Assembly: GCA_900754965.1 (NCBI GenBank)
Contig: CAAEEO010000007.1
Span: 130,201 to 194,200, forward strand
Direction of reading: 5' to 3'
Origin: an uncultured Oscillospiraceae bacterium
GTDB taxonomy: Bacteria > Bacillota > Clostridia > Oscillospirales > Oscillospiraceae
DNA length: 64,000 bases
Positions 26,729 to 35,283 of the stretch are shown in pieces (position 1 is the first letter of the stretch; every line of letters starts with the position of its first letter). The position numbers and the translations under genes are program-made. A model generated the notes under the pieces. That model searched no databases. It saw nothing but the letters and a program-made list of their open reading frames with translations, and was not told the origin of the DNA.

Positions 26729-28063
26729 TCAATAGTTGACCATGTATTTATTCACTTCCCACTGGCTGACGCTGGTGCGGAACTCTTCCCATTCCGCCCG
26801 CTTGCCCATCACATACTGGTCAAAGGCGTGCTCGCCCAGGACATCCCGGATCAGCGCGTCAGACTCCATATTCTGCACAGCCTCGATCAGGCTGCCGGGC
26901 AGGGAAGCAATGCCGTTGGCCTCCCGGGTCTTCTGATCCATGGCAAAGATGTTCTCAGTGATCTCTGCCGGATGCTGCAATTTCCGCTCAATGCCGTCCA
27001 AACCGGCAGCCAGGCACACGGCCAGGGCCAGGTAGGGGTTGCAGGAGGGATCCGGGCAGCGCAGCTCCACACGGGTGGACTGACCCCGGGCAGCGGGGAT
27101 GCGGATCAGCGCGCTGCGGTTGGAAGCAGACCATGCCAGGTAGCAGGGCGCCTCATAACCGGGCACCAGGCGCTTATAGGAGTTGACCAGCGGGTTGGTC
27201 AGTGCGCAGAAATTCTGCACATGCTCCAGCTGACCGGCAATGAACTGATATGCCTCGGTGGACAGCTGCTTTTCCCCGTTGGGATCGAAGAACACATTCT
27301 TTCCGTCCTTAAACAGGGACATATTGACGTGCATACCGGAGCCGCTGATGCCGAAAATCGGCTTGGGCATAAAGGTGGCATGCAGGCCATTGCGCTGTGC
27401 AATCACTTTCACGGCCATTTTGAAGGTCATGATATGGTCCGCTGCCGTCAGCACATCTGCATACTTAAAGTCGATTTCGTGCTGTCCTTCAGCCACCTCA
27501 TGGTGGGATGCCTCAATTTCAAATCCCATATCCTCCAGTGCCAGGCAAATTTCCCGGCGAACATTGGAGCCATGATCCAGCGGCGCCAGGTCGAAATAAC
27601 CGGCCTCATCGGCAGTCTTGGTGGTGGGATGTCCCTTCTCGTCGGTTTCAAACAGGAAGAACTCCAGCTCAGGGCCTACATTAAAGGTGTCGTATCCCAT
27701 TTCTTTGGCGCGGAGAATGGTCCGTTTCAGAATTCCGCGGGGATCGCCCACAAAGGGGGTGCCGTCCGGATTATAGACATCGCAGATCAGACGGGCCACT
27801 TTTCCATGCTGAGGACGCCAGGGCAGGATTACGAATGTGTCCAGATCGGGGTGCAGATACTGGTCGGACTCATGGATTCTGGTGAATCCCTCGATGGAAG
27901 AACCGTCAATGGTGACCTGGTTGTTCAGCGCTTTTTCAATCTGAGACTTGGTGATCGCCACATTTTTCATGATGCCGAAAATATCCGTGAACTGCATACG
28001 GATGAATTCCACATCCTCTTCCTGCACGATTCTTAAAATATCCTCTTTGGTATACTTGGCCAT
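26729..28063 (-). CDS. glnA: Glutamine synthetase type I
   Basis: 444 aa, the short GSI-alpha length as in Bacillus. ATP + glutamate + ammonia to glutamine. Start ATG 28063 behind AAAGGAG. Motifs: [51 protein letters not shown] (catalytic), and [13 protein letters not shown]. The adenylylation Tyr region of GSI-beta is absent, so regulation is likely by the leader RNA and possibly feedback. First gene of glnA-ANTAR-gltB-gltD. Confidence 0.97.
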   Translation of the reverse strand: MAKYTKEDILRIVQEEDVEFIRMQFTDIFGIMKNVAITKSQIEKALNNQVTIDGSSIEGFTRIHESDQYLHPDLDTFVILPWRPQHGKVARLICDVYNPDGTPFVGDPRGILKRTILRAKEMGYDTFNVGPELEFFLFETDEKGHPTTKTADEAGYFDLAPLDHGSNVRREICLALEDMGFEIEASHHEVAEGQHEIDFKYADVLTAADHIMTFKMAVKVIAQRNGLHATFMPKPIFGISGSGMHVNMSLFKDGKNVFFDPNGEKQLSTEAYQFIAGQLEHVQNFCALTNPLVNSYKRLVPGYEAPCYLAWSASNRSALIRIPAARGQSTRVELRCPDPSCNPYLALAVCLAAGLDGIERKLQHPAEITENIFAMDQKTREANGIASLPGSLIEAVQNMESDALIRDVLGEHAFDQYVMGKRAEWEEFRTSVSQWEVNKYMVNY

Positions 28064-28155
28064 GCTATCTTCTCCTTTATCATTTATCATTTTCACTTCA
28101 ATGAATCTTGGGTCAGGAACCGGGCTATTTGCCCCGGAACATGGGTACTGATATG

Positions 28156-28203
28156 AAAATAGAGAGAAAGGTCCCTCTACTAAGGAGCACCCTTGCTCTC
28201 TAT
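28156..28203 (-). promoter_or_regulatory. glnA leader attenuator / ANTAR target candidate
   Basis: The predicted transcript starts at about 28203 with AUAGAGAG. Three elements follow. (1) A hairpin GAGC-AAGGGU-GCUC (28185-28198) whose hexaloop has A at 1 and G at 4, the ANTAR signature. (2) A second possible six-base loop, UCCU-UAGUAG-AGGG (28173-28186). (3) A terminator-like hairpin UAGAGGG-ACCUUU-CUCUCUA (28160-28179) followed by UUUU. Hairpin 2 uses the 5' arm of the terminator, and the transcript's first eight bases can pair perfectly with CUCUCUAU (28159-28166), so the folds exclude each other. The second loop lacks A1/G4. Confidence 0.55.
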
Positions 28204-28209
28204 GGTCTG

Positions 28210-28238
28210 ATTATAGGGAACACACGCCCGTTTGTCAA
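28210..28238 (-). promoter_or_regulatory. Promoter of glnA
   Basis: Full consensus: leftward TTGACA (28233-28238), 17-base spacer, TATAAT (28210-28215). A promoter this strong fits control after initiation. The remaining bases up to the PAP2 gene (28239-28490) hold no gene or clear structure. Confidence 0.9.
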
Positions 28239-28490
28239 TGGAAAGAGGGGATTTTTTGCAAGTCAAATGGAAGTTTGTTTCATTTTACAAATCCACAGCA
28301 GGGAAACGCCTGTCCGCCTGTCAACTTTTCTGATGGAAAAATCGCAGTCAAAAATCATGCCCTTTTGCCCCCAAAATCACACGACTCCCCCTTCCCTTTG
28401 GATTTTTTCAAAACCGACCCGTTTCCTGTGGCACTTTCTCCCGGAATATGGTATGATGGCCTCACAAATACGGATTCAAGGAGGTTTTCC

Positions 28491-29423
28491 GTGGAATTTT
28501 TGTATGTATTGGAACAGATTCGGAACCCGGTGCTGGATGTGCTCATGCAGGCCATCACAGAACTGGGCGGTGAGATCGTGTTTCTGGCCGCCGCCATCGT
28601 GCTGTTCTGGTGTCTGGACAAAAAGTGCGGTTATTATATGATGACGGTGGGATTTGCCGGGATTGTGGTCAACCAATTTCTGAAACTCTGGTTCCGCATC
28701 CCCCGCCCCTGGGTCAAAGATCCCAATTTCACCATTGTGGAATCTGCCCGGGCCTCCGCTACCGGCTATTCTTTCCCCAGTGGACACACCCAAAATGTCT
28801 TTGCCGCGCTGGGCGCGCCGGCCCGGTATTTTCGGAACCGTGTGCTGCGGACAGTGCTGTGGATACTGGTGGGCCTGACCGCCTTTTCCCGGATGTATCT
28901 GGGCGTGCACACCCCCTGGGATGTGGGGGTCTCGTTCCTGCTTGGCCTGCTGTTGGTATTCACCCTATATCCCCTGTTTGAGAATATGGAAGAATCCCCC
29001 CGCAAACTCTACATTCTCTATGGTATTTTCATTGCCCTTGCCGGCGGATTCATGGTCTTTCTCTATTGCTATCCCTTCCCGGCAGACCTGGATATGACCA
29101 ACTATGAAGAGGGCCTGAAAAACGGATGGGAGATCTTTTTCTGCGCCATCGGACTGCTGGCAGTGTTCCACTTGGACCGCACCCGGCTTCACTGGCCTAC
29201 GCAGGCTCCTCTGTGGGCGCAAATCGTCAAAGTCGTGGTGGGCCTTGTCATCATTCTGGTGCTGAAAGGCGCGCTGAAAGCACCTCTGCTCGCCCTGTTC
29301 CACGGCAGTCCCATTGCCCACGGTATCCGCTATGGCATCGTGATCCTGTTCGCCGGAATTCTCTGGCCTATGACATTCCGCTGGTTCTCCCAGCGCCGCC
29401 CCATCAAACATCAGGAGGGATAA
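28491..29423 (+). CDS. PAP2 family membrane phosphatase
   Basis: 310 aa from a GTG at 28491, six bases after AAGGAGG; an upstream frame extension lacks support. The three phosphatase motifs are present: KLWFRIPRP (KX6RP), FPSGHTQ (PSGH) and SRMYLGVHTPWD (SRX5HX3D), followed by about five further hydrophobic segments. Probably dephosphorylates lipid phosphates such as undecaprenyl pyrophosphate or phosphatidic acid outside the membrane. An extended -10 (TGGTATGAT) lies at 28449-28457 with no clear -35. The hydrolase gene starts two bases after its stop codon. Confidence 0.87.
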   Translation: MEFLYVLEQIRNPVLDVLMQAITELGGEIVFLAAAIVLFWCLDKKCGYYMMTVGFAGIVVNQFLKLWFRIPRPWVKDPNFTIVESARASATGYSFPSGHTQNVFAALGAPARYFRNRVLRTVLWILVGLTAFSRMYLGVHTPWDVGVSFLLGLLLVFTLYPLFENMEESPRKLYILYGIFIALAGGFMVFLYCYPFPADLDMTNYEEGLKNGWEIFFCAIGLLAVFHLDRTRLHWPTQAPLWAQIVKVVVGLVIILVLKGALKAPLLALFHGSPIAHGIRYGIVILFAGILWPMTFRWFSQRRPIKHQEG

Positions 29424-29424
29424 G

Positions 29425-29958
29425 ATGAAAAAATTACTGGTCGTGGTCGATTACCAAAAAGATTTTATCGACGGCAGTCTGGGCTTTCCCGGTGCAGAAC
29501 TGTTGGACGCCCGCATCGCCAAAAAGGTGGCCGCCTATCACAAAGAAAAAGACGCCACTGTGATCTACACCCAGGACACCCACAAGAAGAACTATCTGAA
29601 AACCCAGGAGGGCAAAAAACTGCCGATTCCCCACTGTCTCCGGGACACGGAGGGTTGGGAAGTGTACGGCCTGACCGCTGAGGCCTGCGGCGCCCGGGAT
29701 CTGGTCATTGAAAAACCGACCTTCGGCTCCATGGAACTGATGGAGATCGCCGAGGAAGAGCAGTTCGAGCAGGTGGAACTGGTAGGACTGGTGAGCAATA
29801 TCTGCGTGCTGACCAATGCAGTGCTGCTGAAAACCGCCCTGCCCGAGGCAGAAATCATTGTGGACGCCGCTTGCACAGCCTGCGCCGACCCTGCCATGAA
29901 CGAAAAAGCCCTGGATGTGATGGAAGGTCTGCAAATCACCGTCCTCAACCGGGACTGA
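29425..29958 (+). CDS. Nicotinamidase-like cysteine hydrolase (isochorismatase fold)
   Basis: 177 aa. Triad Asp9 (VVDYQKDF), Lys97 (EKPTFGS) and Cys127 (LVSNICVLTNA); the metal ligands of nicotinamidases appear as Asp51, His53 (TQDTHKKNY) and His70 (PIPHCLRDT). This fits deamidation of nicotinamide for NAD salvage (PncA); a related amidase is possible. GGAGG upstream, cotranscribed with the PAP2 gene. Confidence 0.83.
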   Translation: MKKLLVVVDYQKDFIDGSLGFPGAELLDARIAKKVAAYHKEKDATVIYTQDTHKKNYLKTQEGKKLPIPHCLRDTEGWEVYGLTAEACGARDLVIEKPTFGSMELMEIAEEEQFEQVELVGLVSNICVLTNAVLLKTALPEAEIIVDAACTACADPAMNEKALDVMEGLQITVLNRD

Positions 29959-29988
29959 CCTGCAGCAGTGCACCTCTTTTACAAAGCG

Positions 29989-30028
29989 AACTGCCGCCGG
30001 ACGGAATGTAATCCGTCCGACGGCAGTT
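29989..30028 (+). terminator. Terminator after the nicotinamidase-like gene
   Basis: AACTGCCGCCGGACGGA / TCCGTCCGACGGCAGTT (one mismatch), loop ATGTAA, then TTTCTT. Confidence 0.8.
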
Positions 30029-30057
30029 TTTCTTGTTTGTTCGTTGGAGCCCGCGTT

Positions 30058-30324
30058 TTACTTCTTCACAAAGGGTTTCAGCGGCTGATCCAACCACTGC
30101 CGGATCTCTTCCTGACTGGCGTCCTTGAAGTCGCACTGGCTCAAAAACAGCGCCAGGGAGTCCTCATTCATCTTATGGATCGACTGGATCACCGTGATCT
30201 TCATGCTGTTGTCGATCTCGAGATTCCGCCCCTCCATATAGCCGCACTGATAACACATCATCACCGGGTAACTGCGGTAATAGTTATCCGTTACCATATC
30301 TGCGCCGCATTTTGGACATTTCAT
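30058..30324 (-). CDS. Small zinc-finger protein
   Basis: 88 aa. Four cysteines in MKCPKCGADM and MMCYQCGYMEG form a zinc ribbon; the rest is helical (NEDSLALFLSQCDFKDASQE). No membrane segment. GGAGGGA before the ATG and its own promoter. Function unknown. Confidence 0.75.
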   Translation of the reverse strand: MKCPKCGADMVTDNYYRSYPVMMCYQCGYMEGRNLEIDNSMKITVIQSIHKMNEDSLALFLSQCDFKDASQEEIRQWLDQPLKPFVKK

Positions 30325-30360
30325 AAAGATCCCTCCATTTACAGTTTTCTTTATGACATT

Positions 30361-30389
30361 ATTTTAACACATTCTCTGTCATCTGTAAA
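30361..30389 (-). promoter_or_regulatory. Promoter of the small zinc-finger gene
   Basis: Leftward TTTACA (30384-30389), 17-base spacer, TAAAAT (30361-30366). Confidence 0.6.
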
Positions 30390-30405
30390 GCATAAGTTGC
30401 ACCCA

Positions 30406-31188
30406 TCAGCACCCTGCCGCTTTCAGTTCTTCCACCAACCGCAAATAGAATTCTACGGGATCGAACGCACGCAGGGATCTCTGCCGGGTATCGGTCATGT
30501 CCTGATGAGATACGCCTGCTACCGTGCCCCGGTAATGGGTCCACCGGGCAGAATCCGGCCGAACCAGTCCGTCAGTCCTGCCATCTGCAAAATGGGTCAG
30601 CCACCCCAGAACCTGCATCATCCGATCCTCTCCCGTTCCCGTCAGGCAAGCCCCCCAGCTCTGATACAAGACTCCCGGCACATCAGGGTATGCTGCATTA
30701 AATGCCGCCGCCCCGGCCGTGCTCAAATCGGCCGCTACCTCCATGGGGCAGGGCCGCTGATCTCCGATCCAGCGCCAAAATCTCCCGACTCCCGCTGACA
30801 GAATGGCCATCAGGATCTTATGACGCAGGAACCAGTCTGCTGTCCTGCTGCCGTGGTGGGGCGTACAGACTGTGGTCAGCGAGGCCGCCCGGTCGCCCAT
30901 CCCCATAGCAGACAGCAAATACCGTGCCTCCAGTCCGCCTTTGGAGTGGGCAATCAAGTTCACCTTCTCCGCCCCGGTCTCCTCCAATAAACGCAGCAGC
31001 GTTCCTCGCAGCTGCGCCGCATTGCCTTCCACACTGCCCCAGGCATCTTGCCCTCCCAGGAATACCAAGGCTCCCTCTGCCCGCAGCGCCTCCGGAATCC
31101 GGCCCCAATAGGGCACCGGCCAATCATCCCGACAGTTCATGCCGTGGAGCAGTAAAATGGGATAGCGTGTACGGCACCGGTCACTCAT
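30406..31188 (-). CDS. Alpha/beta-hydrolase, lipase-like
   Basis: 260 aa. YPILLLHGMNCRDDWPVPYW carries the oxyanion HG, and the nucleophile elbow is AHSKGG (Ser82), as in bacterial triacylglycerol lipases rather than GxSxG esterases; VCTPHHGSRTADWF is also lipase-like. No signal peptide, so it is probably intracellular. The ATG overlaps the stop of the zinc-ribbon gene (ATGA) and has no good ribosome site of its own, so translation is coupled. Confidence 0.8.
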   Translation of the reverse strand: MSDRCRTRYPILLLHGMNCRDDWPVPYWGRIPEALRAEGALVFLGGQDAWGSVEGNAAQLRGTLLRLLEETGAEKVNLIAHSKGGLEARYLLSAMGMGDRAASLTTVCTPHHGSRTADWFLRHKILMAILSAGVGRFWRWIGDQRPCPMEVAADLSTAGAAAFNAAYPDVPGVLYQSWGACLTGTGEDRMMQVLGWLTHFADGRTDGLVRPDSARWTHYRGTVAGVSHQDMTDTRQRSLRAFDPVEFYLRLVEELKAAGC

Positions 31189-31493
31189 AACAGCTGCAGT
31201 TCCGCCCCGCAATCCGGGCAAGCAAGCGTCCCTTCTCCCTCATCCTCTTCCAAAAACTCAGCGGGAATTTCCAGACGCTGGCCGCAGCCGGGACATTCCA
31301 CCACATAACTGTCGCACTCCTCGTCAAAGAGATCGCTGTCCGAATCGTCTGCCAGGGCATCCAGCAGGGTTTCAAACTGAATCTCCAGAGACCGCAGCCG
31401 CTCTTCCAATTCTGCCGTCCGTTCCAACAACCGCTCGATGGTTTCCCGCTCTCTGCCCGGGATATTTCCGTTTCTGATTTCTTCCAGTTCCAT
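31185..31493 (-). CDS. Acidic coiled-coil/zinc-ribbon protein
   Basis: 102 aa from ATG 31493 (GGAGGAG upstream). A helical, heptad-rich N-terminus (ETIERLLERTAELEERLRSL), an Asp/Ser-rich stretch, then a CPGCG...CPDCG zinc ribbon. It resembles the CD1247-type proteins often found beside efp in Clostridia, which is tentative. Function unknown. Confidence 0.72.
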   Translation of the reverse strand: MELEEIRNGNIPGRERETIERLLERTAELEERLRSLEIQFETLLDALADDSDSDLFDEECDSYVVECPGCGQRLEIPAEFLEEDEGEGTLACPDCGAELQLL

Positions 31494-31532
31494 TGCCGTT
31501 TCTCCTCCAGTCAATACGCGCCGCCGCTTGCA

Positions 31533-31561
31533 AAAAAGGCCGCCCAAACGGCGGCCTTTTT
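31533..31561 (-). terminator. Terminator of efp
   Basis: AAAAAGGCCGCC / GGCGGCCTTTTT with a five-base loop, leftward T-run, 18 bases after the efp stop. Confidence 0.85.
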
Positions 31562-31578
31562 CCATGCGGTATCGCAGA

Positions 31579-32145
31579 TTATTTCGCTCTTTCCAGATAC
31601 TCGCCGGTGCGGGTATCGATTTTCAGCTTGTCGCCGGGGTTGATGAACAGAGGCACTTTGATCTCAGCGCCGGTCTCCAGCGTAGCGGGCTTGGTAGCGT
31701 TGGTAGCGGTGTTGCCGGCGAAACCGGGATCGGTCTCGGTAACGGTCAGCTCCACGAACGTGGGAGGCTCCACCAGGAACACTTTGCCCTTGTAAGAAGA
31801 CACGGTGCAGACCATGTTCTCCGTCACGAACTTGAAGTTGTCACCCAGAGAAGAGGCCTCGATGGGCTCCAGCTCATAGGTCTCGGGGTTCATGAAGTAG
31901 TACAGGTCGCCGTCGCTGTAGCTGTATTCCATGCTCATGCGGTCCACAGTTGCAGCCTCAAACTTTGCGGTGGGGTTGAAAGAAGTTTCGGTCACAGCAC
32001 CGGTGATGACATTCTTCATCTTGGTGCGCACGAATGCAGCGCCTTTACCGGGTTTCACGTGCTGGAACTCCACCACCTGCATGACGTTGCCGTCCATTTC
32101 AAAGGTGACGCCATTTCTGAAATCGCCTGCTGTAATAGTTGCCAT
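31579..32145 (-). CDS. efp: Elongation factor P
   Basis: 188 aa from ATG 32145 (GGAGG upstream). Rescues ribosomes stalled at polyproline. The modified-residue loop reads [10 protein letters not shown] with Lys34 at the tip. The window encodes clients: the PBP tail, the HAAS linker and the collagen-like protein. No EpmA/EpmB genes are nearby. Confidence 0.97.
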   Translation of the reverse strand: MATITAGDFRNGVTFEMDGNVMQVVEFQHVKPGKGAAFVRTKMKNVITGAVTETSFNPTAKFEAATVDRMSMEYSYSDGDLYYFMNPETYELEPIEASSLGDNFKFVTENMVCTVSSYKGKVFLVEPPTFVELTVTETDPGFAGNTATNATKPATLETGAEIKVPLFINPGDKLKIDTRTGEYLERAK

Positions 32146-32195
32146 AATTTCTATTCCTCCAAACATGGTGTGTTTGATTCAAAATAATTCACTTC

Positions 32196-32224
32196 ATTTT
32201 ACATGAAAATCAAGGATATTGCAA
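32196..32224 (-). promoter_or_regulatory. Promoter of efp
   Basis: Leftward TTGCAA (32219-32224), 17-base spacer, TAAAAT (32196-32201), close behind the peptidase stop. Confidence 0.6.
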
Positions 32225-32240
32225 GTAGTTTCCCGGATTT

Positions 32241-33311
32241 TTATACGATAAGCAATTCTTTCGGCGATTTTGTCAGATTCCGGCAGCCAGTTTCCTCATA
32301 AACTACCACATCCTCAATACGCACGCCGAACTGTCCCGGCAGATAGATGCCCGGTTCCGCGGAGCACACGCAGCCCAACGGCATGGGTGTATTCCCCGCA
32401 GGAGAGGCGTTGGGAGACTCATGGATATCCAGACCCAGACTGTGGCCGAATCCGTGGCCAAAACAGTCGCCGTATCCTGCGGCCTCGATCACTTCCCGGC
32501 CCGCCCGGTCCACTTCTTTGCCCAGGACGCCGGCTTTCGCCGCCCCGATTCCCGCCAGCTGCGCCTGCAATACGATGTCATACACCCGGCGCATTTCCTC
32601 CGTAGCGCTGCCGATGGCCACCGTTCGGGTCATATCCGAGCAGTATCCCTCATAAACGCAGCCGAAATCCATGGTCACAAAGTCCCCCGGACGCAGCACA
32701 TTCTCCGTAGGCACTCCGTGGGGCATACTGCTGCGCACACCGGACACCACAATGGGATCGAAGGACACCCGCTCCGCCCCGTCTTTCATCATGGAGTACA
32801 CCAGTTCTGCCGCCACGGCTTTTTCCGTCATGCCCGGGCGCAGAATGGTCAGAATCCGTGCAAAGGCCCGGTCTGTGATCTCCTGGGCCTGCTCCATGCG
32901 GCGCAGTTCCTCCGGACTTTTGGACGCCCGCAGTTCCATCACCAACTTCTGGGCGGGAATCAGTTCCACCCCCAACAGGGACTGATATTGCAGATATTCC
33001 CCATGTGTCAGGGCATTTTCCTCCCCGCCCACCCGGCTTGCGCCGTGGGAGCGGAGCACTGCCCGCACCAGGTCTCCCAGCGGATGATCCCGGTCGTTCA
33101 GTCCCACTTGGAACTGCCCGTTGGCCGCCGCCCGGGCCGCCTCGATATACCGGGAATCGGTGAACAGCCAGGTTTCTTCTGCCGTAACCACCACTGCCCC
33201 GGCGGAACTGTGGAATCCGGTGACATAAAACCGGTTTTTGGGGTCCACCAGCAGCATGGCATCCAGTCCATTTTCCCGGAGGCTCTGCTGCAGATCCTGC
33301 AAATGACTCAT
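32241..33311 (-). CDS. M24 family Xaa-Pro peptidase
   Basis: 356 aa. N-terminal creatinase-like domain (DPKNRFYVTGFHSSAGAVVV) and a pita-bread catalytic domain with five dinuclear-metal ligands: Asp in VTMDFGCVY, Asp in CSDMTRTV, His in GHGFGHSLG, Glu in SAEPGIYL and Glu in VRIEDVVVY. It cleaves peptides before proline. ATG overlaps the yqeG stop. It is next to efp, a common pairing in Firmicutes. Confidence 0.92.
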   Translation of the reverse strand: MSHLQDLQQSLRENGLDAMLLVDPKNRFYVTGFHSSAGAVVVTAEETWLFTDSRYIEAARAAANGQFQVGLNDRDHPLGDLVRAVLRSHGASRVGGEENALTHGEYLQYQSLLGVELIPAQKLVMELRASKSPEELRRMEQAQEITDRAFARILTILRPGMTEKAVAAELVYSMMKDGAERVSFDPIVVSGVRSSMPHGVPTENVLRPGDFVTMDFGCVYEGYCSDMTRTVAIGSATEEMRRVYDIVLQAQLAGIGAAKAGVLGKEVDRAGREVIEAAGYGDCFGHGFGHSLGLDIHESPNASPAGNTPMPLGCVCSAEPGIYLPGQFGVRIEDVVVYEETGCRNLTKSPKELLIV

Positions 33312-33808
33312 TTCCGCACCACCTTATAGAGCAATCTGAAGGGAAATTCCGCCCCATACCGCAGTGCATGAAGGGGATTTTCCAGTTTGATTGGCCGAAC
33401 CACGATCGAATACAGTCCGCCCAAACTGCCGCACAGCACATCTGTATAGATCTGGTCGCCAATGATGGCCGTTTTCTCCGGCGGGGTATTTTCCTGCTCC
33501 AACACCTGCCGGAGCACGCCCTGCCGGGGTTTTCGCGCCAATTTCACAAAAGGGATCTGCAGCTGTTCGGCAAACAGTGCCGGGCGGTCCCCTTTATTGT
33601 TGGAAAACAGGAAGGGCCGCACACCGCCGTCTTTCAGTTCCCGAATCCACGCCTGCAGTTCCGGCGTTGCCGTGTCCACCGAATAGGGGGACAGGGTATT
33701 GTCCAAATCCATCAGCAGCAGGTCGATTCCCTGCGCTTTCAGGAACTGCGGTCTAATCTCATAAATATCTCGTACCGATTGCCGGGGAATCGGTAATTTT
33801 CTTAGCAC
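33308..33808 (-). CDS. yqeG: YqeG family HAD-IIIA phosphatase
   Basis: 166 aa from a GTG at 33808 that lies inside the end of the kinase gene. HAD motif I is LLMDLDNTLSPY, motif II FLFSNNKGD, motif III/IV KPRQGVLRQ ... IIGDQIYTDVLCG. Relatives dephosphorylate phosphatidylglycerophosphate or have unknown substrates. Sequence before the GTG belongs to the kinase frame. Confidence 0.87.
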   Translation of the reverse strand: MLRKLPIPRQSVRDIYEIRPQFLKAQGIDLLLMDLDNTLSPYSVDTATPELQAWIRELKDGGVRPFLFSNNKGDRPALFAEQLQIPFVKLARKPRQGVLRQVLEQENTPPEKTAIIGDQIYTDVLCGSLGGLYSIVVRPIKLENPLHALRYGAEFPFRLLYKVVRK

Positions 33809-35283
33809 ACTGATGTCTGCTCCTCTCCTTTCGCCAGAGGGAACGTCACGGTGAATACCGTGCCGCACGGGTCCCGCTGCGCCACTGCAATGGTCCCGCC
33901 GTGCATTATAACAGTATCCCGCACGATTGACAATCCCAAACCGCTGCCTCCTGCCTGTCGGCTCCGGGCCTTATCCACCCGATAAAATCGGGCAAAGATG
34001 TGTTGCCGGTCCTCCGCAGGAATGCCGATGCCCGTATCCTCCACGGTGAGCACCGCCTGCTCTCCGCCAACAATGCGAATGATCACCTTTCCGCCCTGGA
34101 CATTGTACTTCACCGCGTTTTCCGCCAGATTGAACAGGATCTGGTACAGGTCGTCCGCAGTGGCCATCACCACCACCGGTTCCGGCGCGTAACACTCCAA
34201 AGTGACCTGATGCTCCGCCGCCAAAGGCGCAAGCATCCGCAGGGTTCGCCGGGCACAGGTGCTCAGATCTACCGGCACCGCCTGCTCTGTCACGCCGCTG
34301 TCCATTTTGGACAGGGCCAGTAATTTTTCCGTGGTGCGCTGAAGGCGGGCCGCGGAATCCCCAATGTCGCTGACAAATTCCAGCATGGTCTCCCGGTCGA
34401 TATTTTCGCTTTGGAGGATGCTGTCCGTCAGCAGCCGGATCGAGGCCAGAGGCGTTTTCAGTTCGTGGGATGCGTCCGACACAAACTGGCGGCGGGAGTC
34501 CTCCGTAGAACGAAGAATATCCGTCATGCTGTTGAATTCCTCGCCCAGTTCCGTCAGCTCATCGTTGCCCCGGGTCTGGATATGGTGGGTGTAATCCCCC
34601 TCCTGCACCACCCGCACGGCCTGGGCCAATTCCTTGATGCGCCGGGTCAGCGCCACGGAGAACAGGAGCGTCCCTAAAATGCCCACCATGACCAGTACCA
34701 CAGACATGGCCGCCAAACGGTTCTGGATGCCCTGGATCATCTCCGCCTGGTCGGTGTCATCTTCACTCAGGTATACCCCGCCGATCACTTCCCCCGCCAT
34801 CATCACCGGAGCCGCCGCCTGACTGGAAAAACTGTCTCCGGTATACCTGGAGCGGAAGGCAAGTTTCCCTTCCAGCGCCTTTTCCAGTTCCGGATAGGCC
34901 CCGTTGAGGTTGGACCCCAGCATTTCTCCCCAGGTGTCATACACCACATTCTGCCGGGTGTCCGTCACCAGAATGTGATCCGCCCCGGCCACATCCAAAA
35001 TGTCCATGACAGGGCCTACATTTTCCCCGGTCAGGCTGTCCAGTCCGGCCAGCGCCGAGGAGATCACCGAAACCGTGGCCGTCATAGAGCGCTCTTTGTC
35101 TTTGATCACTGCATCCCGGGTCGATGTGACGGGATATGTGTTCAGCAGGATCAGCAAAAGGGCCATAAATGCGCTGAACACCACGGTGATCTGGAGCTGC
35201 ACCGTGCTTTTGGGCAGCGGCAGTCCCCGTTCCTGCAGCCTCTGTTTTCGCGCCCTCAGCCAATGATACCCATCAGTCCACAA
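33802..35283 (-). CDS. Sensor histidine kinase with extracytoplasmic sensor and HAMP domain
   Basis: 493 aa from a TTG at 35283, overlapping the regulator gene by 11 bases; there is no in-frame ATG upstream of the first membrane segment. Order: TM1 (about 30-48), extracytoplasmic sensor (50-190), TM2 (195-213), HAMP, HisKA with phospho-His273 in DASHELKTPLASIRLL, then HATPase_c (NLAENAVKYNV, DTGIGIPAED, GGSGLGLSIV). WalK/PhoR-like layout. The signal is unknown. Confidence 0.9.
   Translation of the reverse strand: MWTDGYHWLRARKQRLQERGLPLPKSTVQLQITVVFSAFMALLLILLNTYPVTSTRDAVIKDKERSMTATVSVISSALAGLDSLTGENVGPVMDILDVAGADHILVTDTRQNVVYDTWGEMLGSNLNGAYPELEKALEGKLAFRSRYTGDSFSSQAAAPVMMAGEVIGGVYLSEDDTDQAEMIQGIQNRLAAMSVVLVMVGILGTLLFSVALTRRIKELAQAVRVVQEGDYTHHIQTRGNDELTELGEEFNSMTDILRSTEDSRRQFVSDASHELKTPLASIRLLTDSILQSENIDRETMLEFVSDIGDSAARLQRTTEKLLALSKMDSGVTEQAVPVDLSTCARRTLRMLAPLAAEHQVTLECYAPEPVVVMATADDLYQILFNLAENAVKYNVQGGKVIIRIVGGEQAVLTVEDTGIGIPAEDRQHIFARFYRVDKARSRQAGGSGLGLSIVRDTVIMHGGTIAVAQRDPCGTVFTVTFPLAKGEEQTSVC

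Noticed and set aside
28081..28140. Glutamine (glnA/DP) riboswitch upstream of glnA
   Set aside because: I could not match the conserved junction of that aptamer; the hairpins fit an ANTAR-type attenuator better.
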